From Notospermus geniculatus (taxonomy: Eukaryota; Nemertea; Pilidiophora; Heteronemertea; Lineidae), in the NCBI GenBank assembly GCA_002633025.1, contig NMRB01000020.1, forward strand, positions 150,861 through 214,860: a stretch of 64,000 nucleotides of DNA, given 5' to 3'. The translations under genes and the position numbers were made by a program. A model generated the notes under the pieces. That model did no database searches, was not told the origin of the DNA, and was given only the letters and a program-made list of their open reading frames with translations. Positions 61,045 through 64,000 of this stretch are shown here, piece after piece; the stretch's first letter is position 1, and each line of letters opens with the position of its first letter.

Positions 61045-61358
61045 CTATATAAATGGGAGTAGAGAAGTGGCCATTTGAAACATCGCTTTATCACTGCACG
61101 CTTTCAACCACCTTTTCACATTTCCTGGAGCACTTTCTGCTTGTCCAGTCTGCTGAAGAGCAGACCACAGCACGATATCAGCCAATGTCAACGAATTTCC
61201 AACCAACCAATCACTTTTTCCAAGAGCAGAATTCAGTGATTTCAACGCTGAAGATTTCTCTTTTGTGTTACCCCTCAGCACTTGAACTGTAGCAACATCC
61301 AACCACTTATCAACTAGTGTGGCTAAGACTGGATCACATGCATCATAGGCAGGNAATG
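61045..61358 (-). CDS. AIMP2: AIMP2 (p38/JTV-1) C-terminal coding exon, partial gene
   Basis: AIMP2 is a non-catalytic scaffold of the multi-aminoacyl-tRNA synthetase complex with a C-terminal GST-like domain. This 314-bp exon follows a TTTACAG acceptor and ends at TAG (61045-61047). Its GST_C region matches human AIMP2 in order: a KEK motif, then LNSALGKSDWLVGN (human MNSALGKSPWLAGN), LTLADIVLWSALQQ (human LTVADVVLWSVLQQ) and NVKRW. The end (about FQMATSLLPFI) differs from human. One undetermined base (61354) lies near the acceptor. The upstream exons are not recognised in the remaining 2.6 kb, so the gene probably extends beyond the window. It converges tail-to-tail with NTHL1. Confidence 0.88.
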
Positions 61359-61613
61359 CTGTAAACCCAACACAACTCAAGTACACTTGATGGGTAAAGA
61401 ATTTTGATTCATGGGAGATTCATGAGAGAAAGTTATAAGCAGGTGTACAACAATTAATTCTCATTGGGTGATCATTGTTTACCCGTAACCCTGTACGGTT
61501 GGCCATCGTGGTAATTCACAGTTTCATCTAAACATGAGCACCGTTGTATTCCAGAACGCTCTGTCGGCAAACGTCTATCATTTACATGTAATTCGCTCAG
61601 CTATATTGCTTAC

Positions 61614-61738
61614 AGAAGGTCATCATGTCCAACAATTGAAATGCTGCCTTTCCTAAAACAAAGAAGGCAAACTTTAGCCCTGGTAGTTTCATGATCCATT
61701 CTTCCAATACGGGTACGTTTACTGTCCCAGCTGAAGGA
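61614..61738 (-). CDS. Unidentified exon-like segment upstream of AIMP2 exon
   Basis: 125 bp between a CACACAG acceptor and a GTAAGC donor. One open frame reads 41 codons including VPVLEEWIMKLPGLKFAFFV; a second frame is also open (contains KVCLLCFRKG, which faintly recalls zinc-binding transposon proteins). With two open frames the coding status is undecided, and no AIMP2 similarity is apparent. Confidence 0.2.
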
Positions 61739-63429
61739 CTGTGTGGATAAGGACTCAACAGGACATCTTATATGGGCATATACCCTTTATTATGACATAA
61801 TATGGTGTCAGGTGTCATCCTAGTTCTATCTGGTGGTCATGTCAGTCTCAGAAAATGACAAAAGGGTGTCTGCACTGAATGAAAAGATGTTCTCTACCTA
61901 TTTGGGATGTATCTGGTTCAGGTAAACATGCCCGTTACAGTGTAAATTATACTAAGTTGGCATTGCATAACGGAAAAATACCTGCCAATAAGTGTCCCTC
62001 ACAGAGAAAAGTGCCTATGCGCCTTGTAGCGATCTTCAAATAGCAAATTATAAAGGATGTTTCAAAATAACAGTGTCTTCCCTGTTTTTTTGCATGAGAC
62101 ACCCTGTATAACACCAAATTGGGTGCTTTGCATTGTATATTGAAGCAGGATGGCCACTTTTATCATTTCCTGAGGAAATCCGCCAATTCAGAATGAATAT
62201 TGACAATTGCAGCCCTTTTTCTCAAATTTTCAGCATCCAAAATGGCCGCCATTTCGAAAAAGTGGATTTTCTCAAAATTTTCCCAACAGATTTTTTTCGT
62301 TCGTTCAGCAAATGAAACTACGTTGTCTTAGGAATATTCTGACGTAGGTTTTATTTGAGTAAAATTTTTTTGCACTTTCTTCCAGTTAAGGACCACTGTG
62401 CGTGGCTTCCAACATGTCCAATAATAACAACTTCCTGATGGCCATACAGACAAGCCTGGTTTCTCTGGCCATCGATGGTGGCGCTGACTGATAGGCCTAT
62501 TTACGGTACATTAGGCCTGTGCCCCTCGCCCTCGGCCTCATGCCAGCGAACCGTTGTTGCCATTAGGCTTGTCATTTTATTCTATTCCACAGAATTGACC
62601 AATGGCTGAGCTGTATGCCGTATCAGCGATCGGACAGGACAAGACATAATGGCCGTCGACGAGGTAAGTCTCTTTGTACGTAGTGTGAATACGGCCCACT
62701 GGAGGGCGTCAGGAGTACTGCTCATAGCTGTACATGTTGATTCAAAAACTGTAGGCGCCGACTGCCCAGAAATGAATGAACACACGTGTCCCGATTCGCC
62801 TGAGCTTCATGACATAGTCGCACCCAGTGTCTTCAAAACCACCGCTCCCCTTCTCTTGCTTGGTTCCGAGGGAGGGCTGTGACCGTAAATGACCTGAGAT
62901 TCTCAGGATGCCTGAGCTGCAGCAGTCCTTGTTACCCTCAGAAACAGTCGGCCGTGTCGAGACTCATACCATTACGGATGCTATCATGGATTTTACCAAA
63001 TCACTGCATCACATGCAGATAGACTGTCCCAAACCCCACTTCCATAAAGTTCTCTCAGCAGGTATATAAGTTTAGAGTTTAAAACTAGAGACTGGAGTAA
63101 ATCCCAGTAGTTGCATCCCTGGCCCGTGGATGCACATTACATATTACAGGACCTCAAAAAACAAAACCCACCGAGAAAGGCCTGTTATTCCCAAAGTATA
63201 CATTCCACGGAAAAACGAAAACCTGTAGGCCTGTTTGAAGCTACAAGCTACAAGCTTTGGTATCTTCATCGCCAGCCTACCATTGAGTACCATTACCATG
63301 AAAACCGCAGGCAAAACTTGGAAATGTTCAAATCAGTCATTTTGATCATCTCAGAGAATTGTTTATGATATGAAAAGTCGTCTCCGAATTTGGCCCACAA
63401 TTGAGTACCATTCGATTCGAATTTTTGCC
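61739..63429. other. Probable AIMP2 intron or intergenic DNA
   Basis: No AIMP2 exon was recognised here. The segment contains CG-rich patches near 62450-62720 and an ATG with a following GTAAGT (62649-62669) that could be a tiny first exon but has no support. Confidence 0.35.
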
Positions 63430-63606
63430 TACAATTCATTGAGTACCATTCCATTGTCCATTGAATAACATTCCATTGTCCATTGAGTACCATTCCATTG
63501 TCCATTGAGTACCATTCCACTGTCATTGAGTACCATTCCATTGTCCATTGAGTACCATTCCATTGTCCATTGAGTACCATTCCATTGTCCATTGAGTATC
63601 ATTCCA
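63430..63606. repeat. 22-bp minisatellite
   Basis: About eight degenerate units of CATTGAGTACCATTCCATTGTC. The apparent minus-strand protein rich in repeated MDNGMV-like segments is an artefact of this repeat. Confidence 0.92.
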
Positions 63607-63608
63607 TA

Positions 63609-63910
63609 TCATTTTGTGTGTCGTTCTTTGTGCTCTATGTTGGATATCAGAGAATTGTTTGCAGAGTAAATTGCCACCGTGGTCTCCGGTCCTGACGCCC
63701 TGAGACGTTTTCCTTTGGGTACATCTAAAAGGTGAATGTCAGTGTACGCCAGTTCCACTATGAGGTCTTGCATATTCACGACGCTAAAATATTCATTCGC
63801 TTGCATCCTGACATTTTTAATGCCCTCAAAAAAGGAGTCTAAATGTCTCTTCCAGCAGACCCTACAGGCTACTTGGTCGGGCCATACCCTTCTATTTAGA
63901 TTGGGTCATC
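63609..63910 (-). CDS. Unidentified open frame near the right window edge
   Basis: About 100 codons open on the minus strand after a TGA, without a clear start: contains RVWPDQVACRVCWKRH, then VNMQDLIVELAYTDIHLLDV and KGKRLRASGPETTVAIYS. Composition looks protein-like. Family not recognised. It could be a transposon-protein fragment or an exon of a neighbouring gene; splice sites are not convincing. Confidence 0.3.
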
Positions 63911-64000
63911 ATGCCTTCCTGATGCAAGGGTTAGATTTATAATGAAATTATACGTGTAAATGCAGCTCGGAGTGTTTGCCACTAATAAGACTTGGGGTTT

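Noticed and set aside
62649-62669. Tiny first exon (MAVDE followed by GTAAGT) on the plus strand
   Set aside because: Five codons and a donor can occur by chance; no downstream exon recognised.
1-64000. CRISPR arrays, operons, prokaryotic genes
   Set aside because: Intron-containing metazoan genes and repeat content show this is animal nuclear DNA; tandem repeats lack spacer structure.

Overview
This is eukaryotic, metazoan nuclear DNA: it is intron-rich and gene-poor and packed with short inverted-repeat transposons. The palindromic octamer TAGGCCTA occurs about thirty times by my reading (about one expected by chance). With deuterostome-like gene structures and near-identical neighbouring copies of long segments, this suggests a highly heterozygous marine deuterostome, most likely an echinoderm; the species cannot be fixed from the window.

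Right half (38.7-64 kb), the recognisable genes. A complete sphingosine-1-phosphate lyase gene (SGPL1) lies on the minus strand from 56957 down to 38717; its 14 coding exons splice in silico to 559 codons plus stop. It is divergent from a complete endonuclease III-like DNA glycosylase gene (NTHL1) at 57543-59248 on the plus strand, with 585 bp between the start codons containing CRE, CCAAT and E-box motifs. Tail-to-tail with NTHL1 is the last coding exon of AIMP2, a tRNA-synthetase-complex scaffold, on the minus strand at 61045-61358. These are housekeeping functions (sphingolipid breakdown, base excision repair, translation) with no evident common pathway.

Left half (1-38 kb): no gene is recognised. 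It holds mini-satellites, foldback and MITE-like elements of several superfamilies, a tRNA-derived SINE head and a few unidentified exon-like segments on the minus strand.

Three long segments appear twice in tandem: about 3.69-13.22 with 13.23-21.64 kb; 22.48-25.44 with 25.56-28.46 kb; and 42.09-47.42 with 47.53-53.65 kb. The third duplicates SGPL1 exons 4-11 and part of exon 3. In SGPL1 the copies differ almost only at silent sites; elsewhere they differ by whole transposons with clean target-site duplications and by tiny insertions at TA dinucleotides. Uncollapsed haplotypes in the assembly are the simplest explanation, although true tandem duplication is not excluded. Either way, the pairs show empty and filled sites side by side and suggest that TAGGCCTA-like octamers are transposon excision footprints.
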